A stretch of 26,916 nt of DNA from assembly GCA_904502095.1 (NCBI GenBank), contig CAJGDG010000015.1, positions 1-26,916 of the forward strand, written 5' to 3'. Each line of letters starts with the position of its first letter. The stretch's first letter is position 1. Of this stretch, positions 1 through 8,649 are shown piece after piece. The notes below the pieces were generated by a model, which saw only the letters and a list, made by a program, of their open reading frames with translations, was not told the DNA's origin and did not search any database. The DNA is from an uncultured Alphaproteobacteria bacterium (GTDB lineage: Bacteria > Pseudomonadota > Alphaproteobacteria > Rs-D84). Both the position numbers and the translations under genes were made by a program.

Positions 1-558
1 AATGACAGAGTTTTTAAGTTTTTTTACAAAAAAATTTTAAAACTATATATGTAAAGTTCTCTCTTTTGTCATCCTGTGGCTTGACCACAGGACCCAGGTT
101 GTTTATGCAAATTTGTGTTCACGTTGCGAACATGGACCTAGGTTCCACGGTCAAGCCGTGGAATGACAGAGTTTAATGAATTATTTTAAATATTAACATA
201 ATAAAAAAATATTACTGCTCTTTGTCATCCTGTGGCTTGACTTTCATGCCCAGGTAATATTTCAATCAATTTGTCATCCTGTGGCTTGACTTTCATACCC
301 AGGTAATATTTCATTATTTGCATGATGACCTAGGTTCCGCAGGGCACCCGTGGAATGACAGAGTTTTTAAGTTTTTTTACAAAAAAATTTTAAAACTATA
401 TATGTAAAGTTCTCTCTTTTGTCATCCTGTGGCTTGACCACAGGACCCAGGTAATATTTCAATCAATTTGTCATCCTGTGGCTGGACCACAGGACCCAGG
501 TAATATTTCATTATTTGCATGATGACCCAGGTTCTGGGGTCAAGCCCCAGAATGACAG
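1..558. repeat. Mosaic array of 32-bp REP-like palindromic units
   Basis: This gene-free stretch is built from one 32-bp unit that begins GTCATCCTGTGG and ends GGACCCAGGT, with an internal CCTGTGG/CCACAGG palindrome. Forward copies lie at 68-99, 224-255, 273-304, 421-452 and 470-501. Inverted copies lie at 136-167, 328-359 and 525-556. Positions 1-99 are repeated exactly at 354-452, and 251-347 is closely repeated at 448-544 (offset 197). The copies at 224 and 273 have lost the inner palindrome through the same CTTTCAT replacement. AT-rich spacers with TAATATTTCA separate the units. Similar GTCAT...GGCTTGACC palindromes occur in Rickettsiales and other Alphaproteobacteria, from memory. No reading frame is visible before the promoter at 609. 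Confidence 0.9.
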
Positions 559-608
559 GAGGGGTAAGTTTACTTTTTTAAAAATTTCTCCCAATATAAA
601 CTTTTCGC

Positions 609-638
609 TTGCGCGGCTATGTTGATTTTTTCTACACT
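609..638 (+). promoter_or_regulatory. Promoter of the 1942-residue cysteine-rich protein gene
   Basis: A TTGCGC -35 box (609-614) and a TACACT -10 box (633-638) are separated by 18 nt. They lie 18 nt upstream of the ATG, with GAGGAG (648-653) as ribosome-binding site. The paralogous gene at 17856 has the same -10 box, the same 18-nt spacing and the same TTTTC just before the -10. That agreement is the main support. Confidence 0.55.
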
Positions 639-656
639 ACACACATAGAGGAGAAA

Positions 657-3600
657 ATGTTAACTATAAAACGCCTGATTTCTGCGCTTTTTGTTGTGTT
701 TTTTGTTTCGTACACCAATGTCGCATTGGCGGTGAAGTGTTCAGATGGTTATATCGCACAACAAGGTGATACTAGCTGTCAGCCTTGTGATTGGGGTGAA
801 TTTTGTTACGCAGGCGAGTCTACCGCAACTGCCTCTGGCTCTACACAAAGATACAAATGCGATGTTCAATCTGGTGGACCATATTATTTGTATCAGCAAT
901 TGAATATAGACTCTTATCTTGTTAGCAGTAAGTCGTATTCGTCCGGCAACACCGGCTGTCTTATACAAATGAACGGGAGTTTTGTTTTTAAAAATGGCTC
1001 TGTTGTACAATGTGGCGAAGGAAAGCATGCAGTTACATCAGATGGTTCACAATGTAATATCGAAGTCGAATATAGTTCTACATTAACTAAATGCACTTGT
1101 GTAGAAACGGAAAGATCGGTAGTTGCTTATTTTTTGAATGGCAACACAAATTTCTGGGTTCAGCCAACATATGGTGTTAATTTATCGTTGAATAAAACAT
1201 TTTTGCCGTCAAAGGGGCTTGTCGTGCCCGAAAAACCATGGCCAACACAAAACGAGGATATGACTGCAACATATTCTGTTTATGAGAATTCGACTCTTTA
1301 TAATGCGGGGCCATTTTCCGGCACAATACCAAATGATTCTATGCCAGATGCTGGAATTTACATAAGTGCGAATTGGAACGATGGTTTCCCATTTGAGTTT
1401 AAGTATTCACGTGACCCAAGTCAATATACAACAGTTGGCACATATCCATCATTTGATAATACGACGGTTTATAATTATGAAGGCACTACTTCTAACTTTA
1501 TAATGCTCCAAGCTACGACACCATGCGCGCAAATTTATTTTGAAAAACCAGATCTTGGCGACAATTATGTTTTTATTGGTTGGGGTGGCGCTACGACGTC
1601 TGATGATTATTTTAGGTTATTATATGATTCTGATGGTATGCCTTTAAATAAGTGCGCAACTGTTGGCAATTTATCGTCCAGTGATTCTTATTATGATGGT
1701 GCTCAAAATGGCAAAATTAGTTTGGTTGACCGCTGGTGGACACGAAAATATAAAATCGTAGAAAATCTGAACTATGATTCGGCAACAGATACAGCAAAAG
1801 ACACCTGCTCTTACTCATATCGCACCTGGTCAAATATACCAGACTATTGTTTGTTAAGCGCCCCTGATGAACGCCCTGGATATACTTTTAGTGGTTGGGC
1901 GGTTCGGGCACAAAAATACATGTTGAAATCAGACGCTACCAATAATGCTTCAGAATATGTCACCGAAGACATTGTCGAAAACGGCAAAATGATAACGATT
2001 GCACAGCCGGGCCAAAGCTTTTTTACATGGGCTGGCGAAATAACCGCAGAGACCGCGCCAAACGGAAATAATGCTGATTATGCGAAAATCATTGCCACTG
2101 CGCAATGGACACCGAACACATACACCATTACATTTAATCCTGGAACAGGCGACGGGGTCAGCGCAGAAAATGTTGACTTTGATGGCAGTTTGCCACAAAT
2201 TACGCCGCCAGCGCGCTTGGGCTATAAGTTTTTGGGATATTATGACGGCGAAACAAAATACTATGATGAAAATGGAACGGCGCAATTTGACGCATACACA
2301 ACCCCGTCCGATGTCACACTGACCGCCCAGTGGACACCAAATACATACACAATTACATTTAATCCTGAAAATGGTGGGGCGGCAACCACAGAAACAGTCA
2401 CTTTTGACGCACAATACCCAACCGCGCCGTCTGTCGCCAAAACAGGCTATACATTTGTGGGGTGGTTTGATTCTGTGACCGGCGGTACACAATATTATAC
2501 TGATGATGGCGCAACATACGCAGTTGCGGACGATTTAAAATTGTATGCTCAATGGACACCGAATTCATTTACAATTATATACAATGGAAATGGTGCAACC
2601 GGCGAAATGTCGCCCACAACATGCACATACGACCAATCGTGTTTCGTCGCAGATAACGCCTTTACGAAAACAGATTATAAATTTGCGGGCTGGCAAATGA
2701 CGGATGGCACGCCTGTCGCGGTTGGGGCGGACTTTACAAATAAAACCGCCGTCGCGAACGGCAATATAATATTGGTTGCCCAGTGGTCGCTGGACACATT
2801 GGACTGCCAGTTGGGCAAATATTACAATGGTACGGATTTTGTTGATTGTCCGGCGGGTCAATATTGCCCCGGCACAGGTACCGTAAATGTGGGTATGGCG
2901 GGCTGTGGCGAGGCGTGCCCGGCGGGGTATGATGATGCCGCCGGCGCAGAGAGCCAAGAAGATTGCGCAATATATGTTCCTGCGGGTTCATATTTGGCAA
3001 CCGCGCGCGATGCCACCCCGACTGATTGTCCGCTGGGGCACCACTGTCCCGGTGATGTAATCGTAAATTATGGCAATACCAGCGAAATATACGGTTGCGG
3101 TGTGTATGGATATGCCGATGAAACAGGCCTGGCAGAATGTAAAAAATGCCCCGATATCACAAAAGGTGCGTTGATAGAAGCTGCACAAAATTCACGGAAT
3201 GACGATGGCGTGCGCGACAGCATAAACGATTGTGCCTATGCCTTTATGTTTGCTGCACCAGAGTATGTGGACGCGTGGAATATGACACCGCCGGATTTTT
3301 ATGATACCGCATCCCCATTGAATCAACGCGGGTTCTTTACTGTTATTTGTCAATATAACAGCGATACAAACGATTATGACACCAATTGTTATGCGAATTT
3401 TGTGGGCTATTGTGCCGATGGGTATTATTCGCCACAATCCCAGGAAGCGACCACATACGGAGATGCCCAAAATGTTATGTATGAAAATATAAATCTGAAA
3501 ACACTGGAAAACCTGCCGTGCCAGCCTGTTGAATCCGGTCTGGGCTTTGTTTCGCCGGGCATTGATACGGACGCACCGACATCTGACACAAACTTTAAAT

Positions 3601-6485
3601 CTTTGCAACAGCAATGCAAACCTGCGGATAATGAAATCGGTGCAGCAATGGTGATGACAGACTCGCGGTATGGGTTTGGTGGTTCAGAAAAAACTTGTGC
3701 TGCAGTATATCAGTTTGCGTTTTTCCCAGGGGGTGAAAAATATGCCCCCAAACCAAATATTCGTGGGTCGTACGTAACAAGATGTCTGTACAACAAAAAT
3801 ACGGGGGAATATGACGGCGGTTGTCAAACTAATGTTATTTATTGTGACAGTGGTTATTATGCGACTGTGAAACTGTCGCCAGACAGTGGTGATTTAACAG
3901 ATAAAATGATTTTGCGCACCGCAACTGTTGATGACGCAGTGGATCGGGCATGTGCACCCGTGGGCGATGGATATTATTCCCCAGGTCAAATGCAATGTTT
4001 AATCGAACAAAATATTAATCCAGAAGAAACATTTGTTGTGCCGGAATTTAACCAAGAAACTCAACAATGCTTTATGGATATACAAAATTTAGGAGTGGAA
4101 TATGTGTCACAACGTCATGTCTGCCCAGACGGTGGTTTGACGGACAAGGAAACCGCATATTCAATTGAACAATGCTTTAAATCAGATGTCGAATGCAGTG
4201 ACGACAACGGCGGTACAGGTGTTCAGAAGTGCTATTATGATGAATCAGCTAAAAAATACAGCCTGGACTGCACCGAATGCGAAATAACACAATGTCCGGC
4301 GGGGCAATATATGGATAATGGCTGCGTTGATTGCCCGGTGGGTCAATATTGTCCAGGCGGCACAAGCAAACCTGTCGACTGCCCTGAACATTCCAGCACA
4401 AATGGCGAAACGGGTAAGGAGAATTGTACATGCAATACAGGTCATTCTGTTGGTGGCGACAAAACCACAATAACCACCACTGGTGCGGCGTGTGTTGCAA
4501 ATACATACACTGTCATATATCGTGATGAATATGGTGAGGAGATAATCCAAAAACTAGTCACTTTTGACACACAATACCCAGAGGCGCCGTCTGTCACCAA
4601 AACAGGCCATACATTTGTGGGGTGGTTTGATTCTGTGACCGGCGGTACACAATATTATACTGATGATGCAACATACACAGTTGCGGGCGATTTAACATTG
4701 TATGCCCAATGGACCCCAAACAAGTTTAACCTGATATTCCAAAATGGTGGGGCAGATAACGCAGATAATGTCATTTTGCCGACAGGTATTGTTGGAACAT
4801 ACGACGAACCATTACCAGATATAAGCAAATTCAGCCCAATAGAATTAACATTGACCGATGTATTAACCGATGCAGGTCAACGTTATATGGTTTCAGATGG
4901 ATGGAAGTTTAATGATTATTACAAGGCCTGGAATAAAGACGGAACCAGTACAGGCAATTGTGATATCTGGTCAGACAACTGTTTGTTGCCAATTGAACCA
5001 GACGGGGAAACAGTGTATGTCAGTCCATATTGGGTGACAGATATGTTAAAATGTAATCCTGGTTATTATATGAAAAGTAATGTTGGTAGAGAGAGTTGTT
5101 CGCCGTGTCCGTCAGACTCTGCGTGCCCGGGTTGGAATCATCCAGAAAGAGTTGGCAAAGAATTTGGTAGGTTTGCATGTCCAAAAAATTCCGGTCCTGC
5201 CGACACCCGAGATTATTGCACATGTGATACGGGATACAGCGCCAACGGAAAATATGACGGTGAAAAGAATCTTACCCCAGATATCAATACTGGCTTCGCT
5301 GGGCAAGAGTGTAAATATATATATATTACATATACATACGACCCGAACGGCGGAGAGGGATATGTGCAACCCAACGACTGTTCGTACATGGGAATAGAGG
5401 GTGGATGCGAACCAATACCGGCGTATGCCATTGGAAACCAAATGTATCGTGCGGGCTATGTGTTCAAGGGCTGGGGCGAAACACGAGATGCAAAAACACC
5501 ATACGATTACGTTGACAATCCTCCAACAACAGATAAAACACTGTATGCAATTTGGGAACCTTGTGAAGAAGGGACATACAAAACGTCTGATATGAATCTG
5601 GCTGCGGCTTGTACTCTATGCCCAGAAACGCATCCGAAAACATTTAAGGACGCTTCAACCAGTATTACCCAATGTTATGCCGAATGTAAAGCACAAATTG
5701 ATATGAACTGGGGTGTCGCGTTCCGTGACAACGAAACAGAGCCTTATGGTAAGGAATGTACTTACAGTCGTGGTAAGGACAAAAACGAAAACGAATGCGT
5801 TATTGTCGAAGATCGTTGTGTACATACCGACTGCAAGCCTGAATATGAAATGATTAACGGTCGTTGTGAGCCATGTGCGCGTAAGTATGCGTTAAGTTAT
5901 AATCCAAATGGAAACTGTCGTGTTGAATCGTGTGTTTATGGTTATCATCCAAATGGCGATAAATGCGAAGGCGACACAATCGAATGTGATGCACCAAATG
6001 CAGTCGCCGCAGAGCGTGTGTGGAACAGCGCAACAAATTCGTTTGGTGCCTGTGTAATAACCAAATGCAGTCCCGGGTACCATGTTGATGCAAACGCATG
6101 TGTGTCTGATACGCGTGTTTGCAAAATAGAAAACGGCATCGGCGAAGAATCTTGGGATGCAAAACGCAATCGTTGGGGCAATTGTGTCGCCTCCAGATGC
6201 GAGCCGGGTTATACAACAGACCCCGATTTGACAAATGAACGCTGGAAAGATTGTGGACGTTGCAATAATATGTTTGGTATTGATGGTGATGTTGCTGTCA
6301 GCAGTTATATCAACGACGAATGTGAAATTGCAACTTGTATGTATCAGGGCGAAAAATACATTTTGGAAGATAACGAATGTCGTTTAATCTGTGGCGATTA
6401 CACAGACGAAACAGGGTACAGATATTGGGACGACAAAGCGCACGAATGTAAACACGAATGTAATCCCGGATATTTACAGTGGTAA
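657..6485 (+). CDS. Giant secreted cysteine-rich protein with InlB B-type repeats (1942 aa)
   Basis: The start is ATG 657, preceded by GAGGAG; the open frame reaches TTG 609, but that lies inside the promoter. Residues 1-25 form a signal peptide ending NVALA. Cys-rich segments follow, with growth-factor-receptor-like motifs such as CPAGQYCPG, alternating with Listeria-Bacteroides (InlB B/Flg_new) repeats: three in tandem near residues 487-709 (YTITF...GYxFxGW...YAQW), one near 1281-1352 and one near 1557-1633. The last ~270 residues (about 1673-1942) are a Cys-rich module repeated in the protein at 13486-17856, both ending in a Pro/Gln-Trp. No transmembrane anchor, LPXTG motif or obvious beta-barrel is visible. 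InlB-type repeats are known from surface and secreted proteins, so a surface or adhesin role is inferred. A terminator follows directly. Function unknown. Confidence 0.9.
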   Translation: MLTIKRLISALFVVFFVSYTNVALAVKCSDGYIAQQGDTSCQPCDWGEFCYAGESTATASGSTQRYKCDVQSGGPYYLYQQLNIDSYLVSSKSYSSGNTGCLIQMNGSFVFKNGSVVQCGEGKHAVTSDGSQCNIEVEYSSTLTKCTCVETERSVVAYFLNGNTNFWVQPTYGVNLSLNKTFLPSKGLVVPEKPWPTQNEDMTATYSVYENSTLYNAGPFSGTIPNDSMPDAGIYISANWNDGFPFEFKYSRDPSQYTTVGTYPSFDNTTVYNYEGTTSNFIMLQATTPCAQIYFEKPDLGDNYVFIGWGGATTSDDYFRLLYDSDGMPLNKCATVGNLSSSDSYYDGAQNGKISLVDRWWTRKYKIVENLNYDSATDTAKDTCSYSYRTWSNIPDYCLLSAPDERPGYTFSGWAVRAQKYMLKSDATNNASEYVTEDIVENGKMITIAQPGQSFFTWAGEITAETAPNGNNADYAKIIATAQWTPNTYTITFNPGTGDGVSAENVDFDGSLPQITPPARLGYKFLGYYDGETKYYDENGTAQFDAYTTPSDVTLTAQWTPNTYTITFNPENGGAATTETVTFDAQYPTAPSVAKTGYTFVGWFDSVTGGTQYYTDDGATYAVADDLKLYAQWTPNSFTIIYNGNGATGEMSPTTCTYDQSCFVADNAFTKTDYKFAGWQMTDGTPVAVGADFTNKTAVANGNIILVAQWSLDTLDCQLGKYYNGTDFVDCPAGQYCPGTGTVNVGMAGCGEACPAGYDDAAGAESQEDCAIYVPAGSYLATARDATPTDCPLGHHCPGDVIVNYGNTSEIYGCGVYGYADETGLAECKKCPDITKGALIEAAQNSRNDDGVRDSINDCAYAFMFAAPEYVDAWNMTPPDFYDTASPLNQRGFFTVICQYNSDTNDYDTNCYANFVGYCADGYYSPQSQEATTYGDAQNVMYENINLKTLENLPCQPVESGLGFVSPGIDTDAPTSDTNFKSLQQQCKPADNEIGAAMVMTDSRYGFGGSEKTCAAVYQFAFFPGGEKYAPKPNIRGSYVTRCLYNKNTGEYDGGCQTNVIYCDSGYYATVKLSPDSGDLTDKMILRTATVDDAVDRACAPVGDGYYSPGQMQCLIEQNINPEETFVVPEFNQETQQCFMDIQNLGVEYVSQRHVCPDGGLTDKETAYSIEQCFKSDVECSDDNGGTGVQKCYYDESAKKYSLDCTECEITQCPAGQYMDNGCVDCPVGQYCPGGTSKPVDCPEHSSTNGETGKENCTCNTGHSVGGDKTTITTTGAACVANTYTVIYRDEYGEEIIQKLVTFDTQYPEAPSVTKTGHTFVGWFDSVTGGTQYYTDDATYTVAGDLTLYAQWTPNKFNLIFQNGGADNADNVILPTGIVGTYDEPLPDISKFSPIELTLTDVLTDAGQRYMVSDGWKFNDYYKAWNKDGTSTGNCDIWSDNCLLPIEPDGETVYVSPYWVTDMLKCNPGYYMKSNVGRESCSPCPSDSACPGWNHPERVGKEFGRFACPKNSGPADTRDYCTCDTGYSANGKYDGEKNLTPDINTGFAGQECKYIYITYTYDPNGGEGYVQPNDCSYMGIEGGCEPIPAYAIGNQMYRAGYVFKGWGETRDAKTPYDYVDNPPTTDKTLYAIWEPCEEGTYKTSDMNLAAACTLCPETHPKTFKDASTSITQCYAECKAQIDMNWGVAFRDNETEPYGKECTYSRGKDKNENECVIVEDRCVHTDCKPEYEMINGRCEPCARKYALSYNPNGNCRVESCVYGYHPNGDKCEGDTIECDAPNAVAAERVWNSATNSFGACVITKCSPGYHVDANACVSDTRVCKIENGIGEESWDAKRNRWGNCVASRCEPGYTTDPDLTNERWKDCGRCNNMFGIDGDVAVSSYINDECEIATCMYQGEKYILEDNECRLICGDYTDETGYRYWDDKAHECKHECNPGYLQW
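2397..2560 (+). repeat. InlB-type repeat, DNA copy 1
   Basis: This segment codes for one InlB-type repeat and is repeated at 4557-4717 at an offset of 2160 bp. Positions 2449-2508 are identical base for base to 4609-4668. The copies differ further on by a 3-base indel and scattered substitutions. Confidence 0.85.
4557..4717 (+). repeat. InlB-type repeat, DNA copy 2
   Basis: This is the near-identical partner of 2397-2560 within the same gene. The neighbouring repeats of the gene are much more divergent, which points to a recent duplication or gene conversion. Confidence 0.85.
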
Positions 6486-6489
6486 AATT

Positions 6490-6511
6490 AAAACGCCCAA
6501 TTGGGCGTTTT
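6490..6511. terminator. Bidirectional rho-independent terminator
   Basis: A perfect 22-bp palindrome, AAAACGCCCAA followed by its complement, sits 5 bases after the stop of the giant gene. It has A and T runs on both sides. It lies between convergent genes; the minus-strand stop codon touches its right edge. Confidence 0.85.
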
Positions 6512-6750
6512 TACTTCTGATTTTGATTGTTTATCAAATCCCAAGATGTCAAACGATATGTTCGCGTGTCAGACAAGCGTTGAACCGAATCTTGGACAGA
6601 TTTTTCTTGTTCTTTTTCCTTGATTTGTTGGTCAATCTTAACGGTTGATTGACATGTCATCAGGGTTGTAAATACGATAAATATGCCAATGCCAACCCCC
6701 AGCGTAATACGGTCTGACTTTTCGCGTAATAAATTTTGTTCGTCGTTCAT
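6511..6750 (-). CDS. Small single-span membrane protein (79 aa)
   Basis: The start is ATG 6750 with AGGA a few bases upstream; the frame stays open to 6858, but that would overlap the end of mtaB. A charged N-terminus (MNDEQNLLREKSDR) leads into one hydrophobic segment at about residues 15-33, and then a charged, Gln/Lys-rich helix follows. The gene lies 49 bases downstream of mtaB on the same strand and probably shares its transcript. It ends against the terminator shared with the convergent giant gene. I recognise no family and propose no function. Confidence 0.7.
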   Translation of the reverse strand: MNDEQNLLREKSDRITLGVGIGIFIVFTTLMTCQSTVKIDQQIKEKEQEKSVQDSVQRLSDTRTYRLTSWDLINNQNQK

Positions 6751-6799
6751 ATTAAATCCTTGGCTATATATTATATTGTTGTACGCATATTTGTGTCTG

Positions 6800-8038
6800 T
6801 CAAGAAATAATGTCGCCCAGAAAGGTGTCCCCGCATAAATCAATAATTTCTGTATCACATATTGTTTTTTCAGGTATTTTATTGCCTCTGATTTTGACTG
6901 TTATGTCGTGTGGGTCGCGCGCAATATTGTTTTCTTCGACCAAGACACGAACCATTTTGCCAATTTGCTGTTTCATAAATTCAGCACGGTTTGTTTGCGC
7001 CTGTTCGTTTATGATTTTAACGCGCTGTTTTGATATACCGCGGTCAATTTGGTTTGGCATATCTGCTGCCGCTGTTCCTGGGCGCGGGGAAAAAGGAAAT
7101 GCATGAATTTTTATAGGTTTTGTTTCACAAATTAAATCTAAAGTTTCATTAAACAGTTCTTCTGTTTCGCCCGGAAATCCGCAGATAATATCCCAACTGA
7201 AAGTAATTTTATTGTTGGCGCGTGCAACCAAATTGCGTACGCGTTGCGCGCTGTGCCGGCGTCCCATTGCGCGCAAAATAGTATCTGACCCAGATTGCAT
7301 TGAAAAGTGCATGTGTGGCATCATTCGTTCGTCTGATAAAATTAAATCGATTATATTGTCAATGTCTGGCACCGCCGGGTCAACCGAAGACAGACGCAGA
7401 CGCTGAATTTCTGGCGCGTCGATTAACAGCTGCTTGCATAAATCTGATAACAGCATAACTTTGTCGCCGTCACGCAGTACAAAAGAGGCGATATCGATTC
7501 CGGTTAAAACTATTTCATAGAAGCCGTTTTTTATTGCATTTTTTACATCGCTTAGGATTTTTTCGTATTCAAAAGATACGGACGGCCCACGCAACGCGCG
7601 TGTGATACAGTATGCGCACTGATGATTGCATCCGTTTTGAATCTGAACAAACTGTTTAGACATCGGTGCATCTGCGTTCAGTTTTATTTCGGTCGCTTCA
7701 GGGGCAGGGCGGTATTTGTCTTTTGTGTAAGCATCAATTGACATTTTATCAAAATTGCTGACCACGACAGTATTATCAATGCCGGAAAAAAGTTCTGGAT
7801 TGCGTGTTGCGGCGCATCCTGTCACAAAAATAGGAATGTTTGGGTTTTCGCGCGCAATGCGTCGCACGGCTTGCCCTGATTGTCTTTCTGCCTCTGCGGT
7901 GACGGCGCAAGTGTTAACAACAATCGCGCTGTCCAACACAGGATTCAGCATGTTTTTAATCTTTTCTGATTCCAGTGCGTTTAATCTGCACCCAAAAGAA
8001 ACTGTTTTAATATTGTTTTTTTTATTTTCTGCTTGCAT
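6800..8038 (-). CDS. mtaB: tRNA t6A37 methylthiotransferase MtaB
   Basis: This is a radical SAM methylthiotransferase that adds a methylthio group to t6A at position 37 of ANN-decoding tRNAs, giving ms2t6A. The N-terminal UPF0004 domain has its three cluster-binding cysteines at Cys17 (SFGCRLN), Cys44 (NTCAV) and Cys75 (TGCAA). The radical SAM motif CNHQCAYC is at residues 137-144. SFGCRLNALESE is typical of MtaB rather than MiaB or RimO. A short TRAM-like C-terminus ends the 412-residue protein, near the usual length. A promoter with TTGAAA and TATAAT boxes lies just upstream, divergent from rpoZ. The small membrane protein gene follows downstream. Confidence 0.9.
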   Translation of the reverse strand: MQAENKKNNIKTVSFGCRLNALESEKIKNMLNPVLDSAIVVNTCAVTAEAERQSGQAVRRIARENPNIPIFVTGCAATRNPELFSGIDNTVVVSNFDKMSIDAYTKDKYRPAPEATEIKLNADAPMSKQFVQIQNGCNHQCAYCITRALRGPSVSFEYEKILSDVKNAIKNGFYEIVLTGIDIASFVLRDGDKVMLLSDLCKQLLIDAPEIQRLRLSSVDPAVPDIDNIIDLILSDERMMPHMHFSMQSGSDTILRAMGRRHSAQRVRNLVARANNKITFSWDIICGFPGETEELFNETLDLICETKPIKIHAFPFSPRPGTAAADMPNQIDRGISKQRVKIINEQAQTNRAEFMKQQIGKMVRVLVEENNIARDPHDITVKIRGNKIPEKTICDTEIIDLCGDTFLGDIIS

Positions 8039-8056
8039 TTTGACCGTCCATAAGGC

Positions 8057-8084
8057 ATTATAACCTGACGAAAAACGATTTCAA
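8057..8084 (-). promoter_or_regulatory. mtaB promoter
   Basis: On the minus strand, TTGAAA (8084-8079), 16 nt and TATAAT (8062-8057) form a good sigma70-type promoter 18 nt upstream of the mtaB ATG. It occupies most of the 61-bp gap to the divergent rpoZ. I could not place an equally convincing promoter for rpoZ in the same gap. Confidence 0.6.
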
Positions 8085-8099
8085 CAAAGGATTTAACAA

Positions 8100-8483
8100 A
8101 TGGCACGTACAACAAATTCTGATACATTACCATACGTAGAAAGCCGCTATGAACTGGGTATGCTGGCATCTCAGCGCGTTCGCGATTTGAACGGTGGGGC
8201 CGAGGCAGTAGTTGATAAAAAGAACGATAAATTAACAGTTGTTGCATTGCGTGAAATTGCCAGTGGCAAGTTGGATGTAGATGCTGTTCGTCACGAATTT
8301 GTTCAATCATACAAAGAAGCGCCTGCTGCAACAGACGAAGAATCTCTGGAAATTGGCAGCGAAGATCCATTGTTGCGTGAAATTGATGCCGAATTAGAAG
8401 CGTCTTTGGCATCTGATGAAGTTCCGGCTGAAACAGCTGAAGAAGCGGTTGAAGAAGCCGAAATTGCGTCAGACGAAGAATAA
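8100..8483 (+). CDS. rpoZ: RNA polymerase omega subunit RpoZ
   Basis: Omega binds the beta-prime subunit and assists RNA polymerase assembly. The N-terminus MARTT, then SRYEL...LASQRVRDLNGGAEAVV and DKKNDKLTVVALREIASG, matches the omega core (RFxLVxLAAxRARxL...NDKxxVVALREIA). The last ~50 of 127 residues are a low-complexity acidic tail rich in Glu, Ala and Asp, as in other alphaproteobacterial omegas. AGGA precedes the ATG. The stop codon is only 9 bases before tRNA-Ser, so the two are probably cotranscribed. In many Proteobacteria rpoZ neighbours spoT or gmk; neither is here. Confidence 0.93.
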   Translation: MARTTNSDTLPYVESRYELGMLASQRVRDLNGGAEAVVDKKNDKLTVVALREIASGKLDVDAVRHEFVQSYKEAPAATDEESLEIGSEDPLLREIDAELEASLASDEVPAETAEEAVEEAEIASDEE

Positions 8484-8492
8484 TCTGTTTCA

Positions 8493-8583
8493 GGAGTCGT
8501 CGCATAGTTGGTCTAGTGCGCCACATTGGAAATGTGGTATACGGGCAACCGTATCAAGGGTTCGAATCCCTTCGACTCCGCCA
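8493..8583 (+). tRNA. tRNA-Ser(GGA)
   Basis: The acceptor stem pairs GGAGTCG (8493-8499) with CGACTCC (8573-8579). The discriminator is G, as usual for serine, and CCA is encoded (8581-8583). The anticodon stem CCACA/TGTGG encloses the loop TTGGAAA, giving anticodon GGA (8528-8530), which reads UCC and UCU. A long variable arm (8538-8555) confirms a class II tRNA, and the T arm is AAGGG-TTCGAAT-CCCTT. No separate promoter is visible, so it probably depends on the rpoZ transcript. Confidence 0.95.
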
Positions 8584-8625
8584 CAAAAATCAAACGCCCG
8601 ATATGGGCGTTTTATTTTTGTGGCG
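8579..8625 (+). terminator. Terminator hairpin extending into the tRNA-Ser 3' end
   Basis: The inner stem AAACGCCC/GGGCGTTT (8592-8612) is followed by TTATTTTT, a rho-independent terminator. The stem continues outward as a further 12 bp (8579-8590 with 8614-8625), which includes the encoded CCA end of the tRNA. The extended hairpin could therefore pair with the tRNA 3' end until it is processed. Confidence 0.75.
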
Positions 8626-8649
8626 AAATTGGGGTTCGAACCCGGTAAA

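Noticed and set aside
1..558. CRISPR array
   Set aside because: Units alternate in orientation, the spacers between them are themselves repeated, and no cas gene is present.
609..656. TTG start at 609 for the giant protein, adding 16 residues
   Set aside because: The segment contains the promoter, has no ribosome-binding site, and the signal peptide begins at ATG 657 right behind GAGGAG.
1950..2492. Long minus-strand open frame (180 codons) within the giant gene
   Set aside because: It is opposite a clear coding frame, has unusual composition, and resembles other antisense shadows along the same gene.
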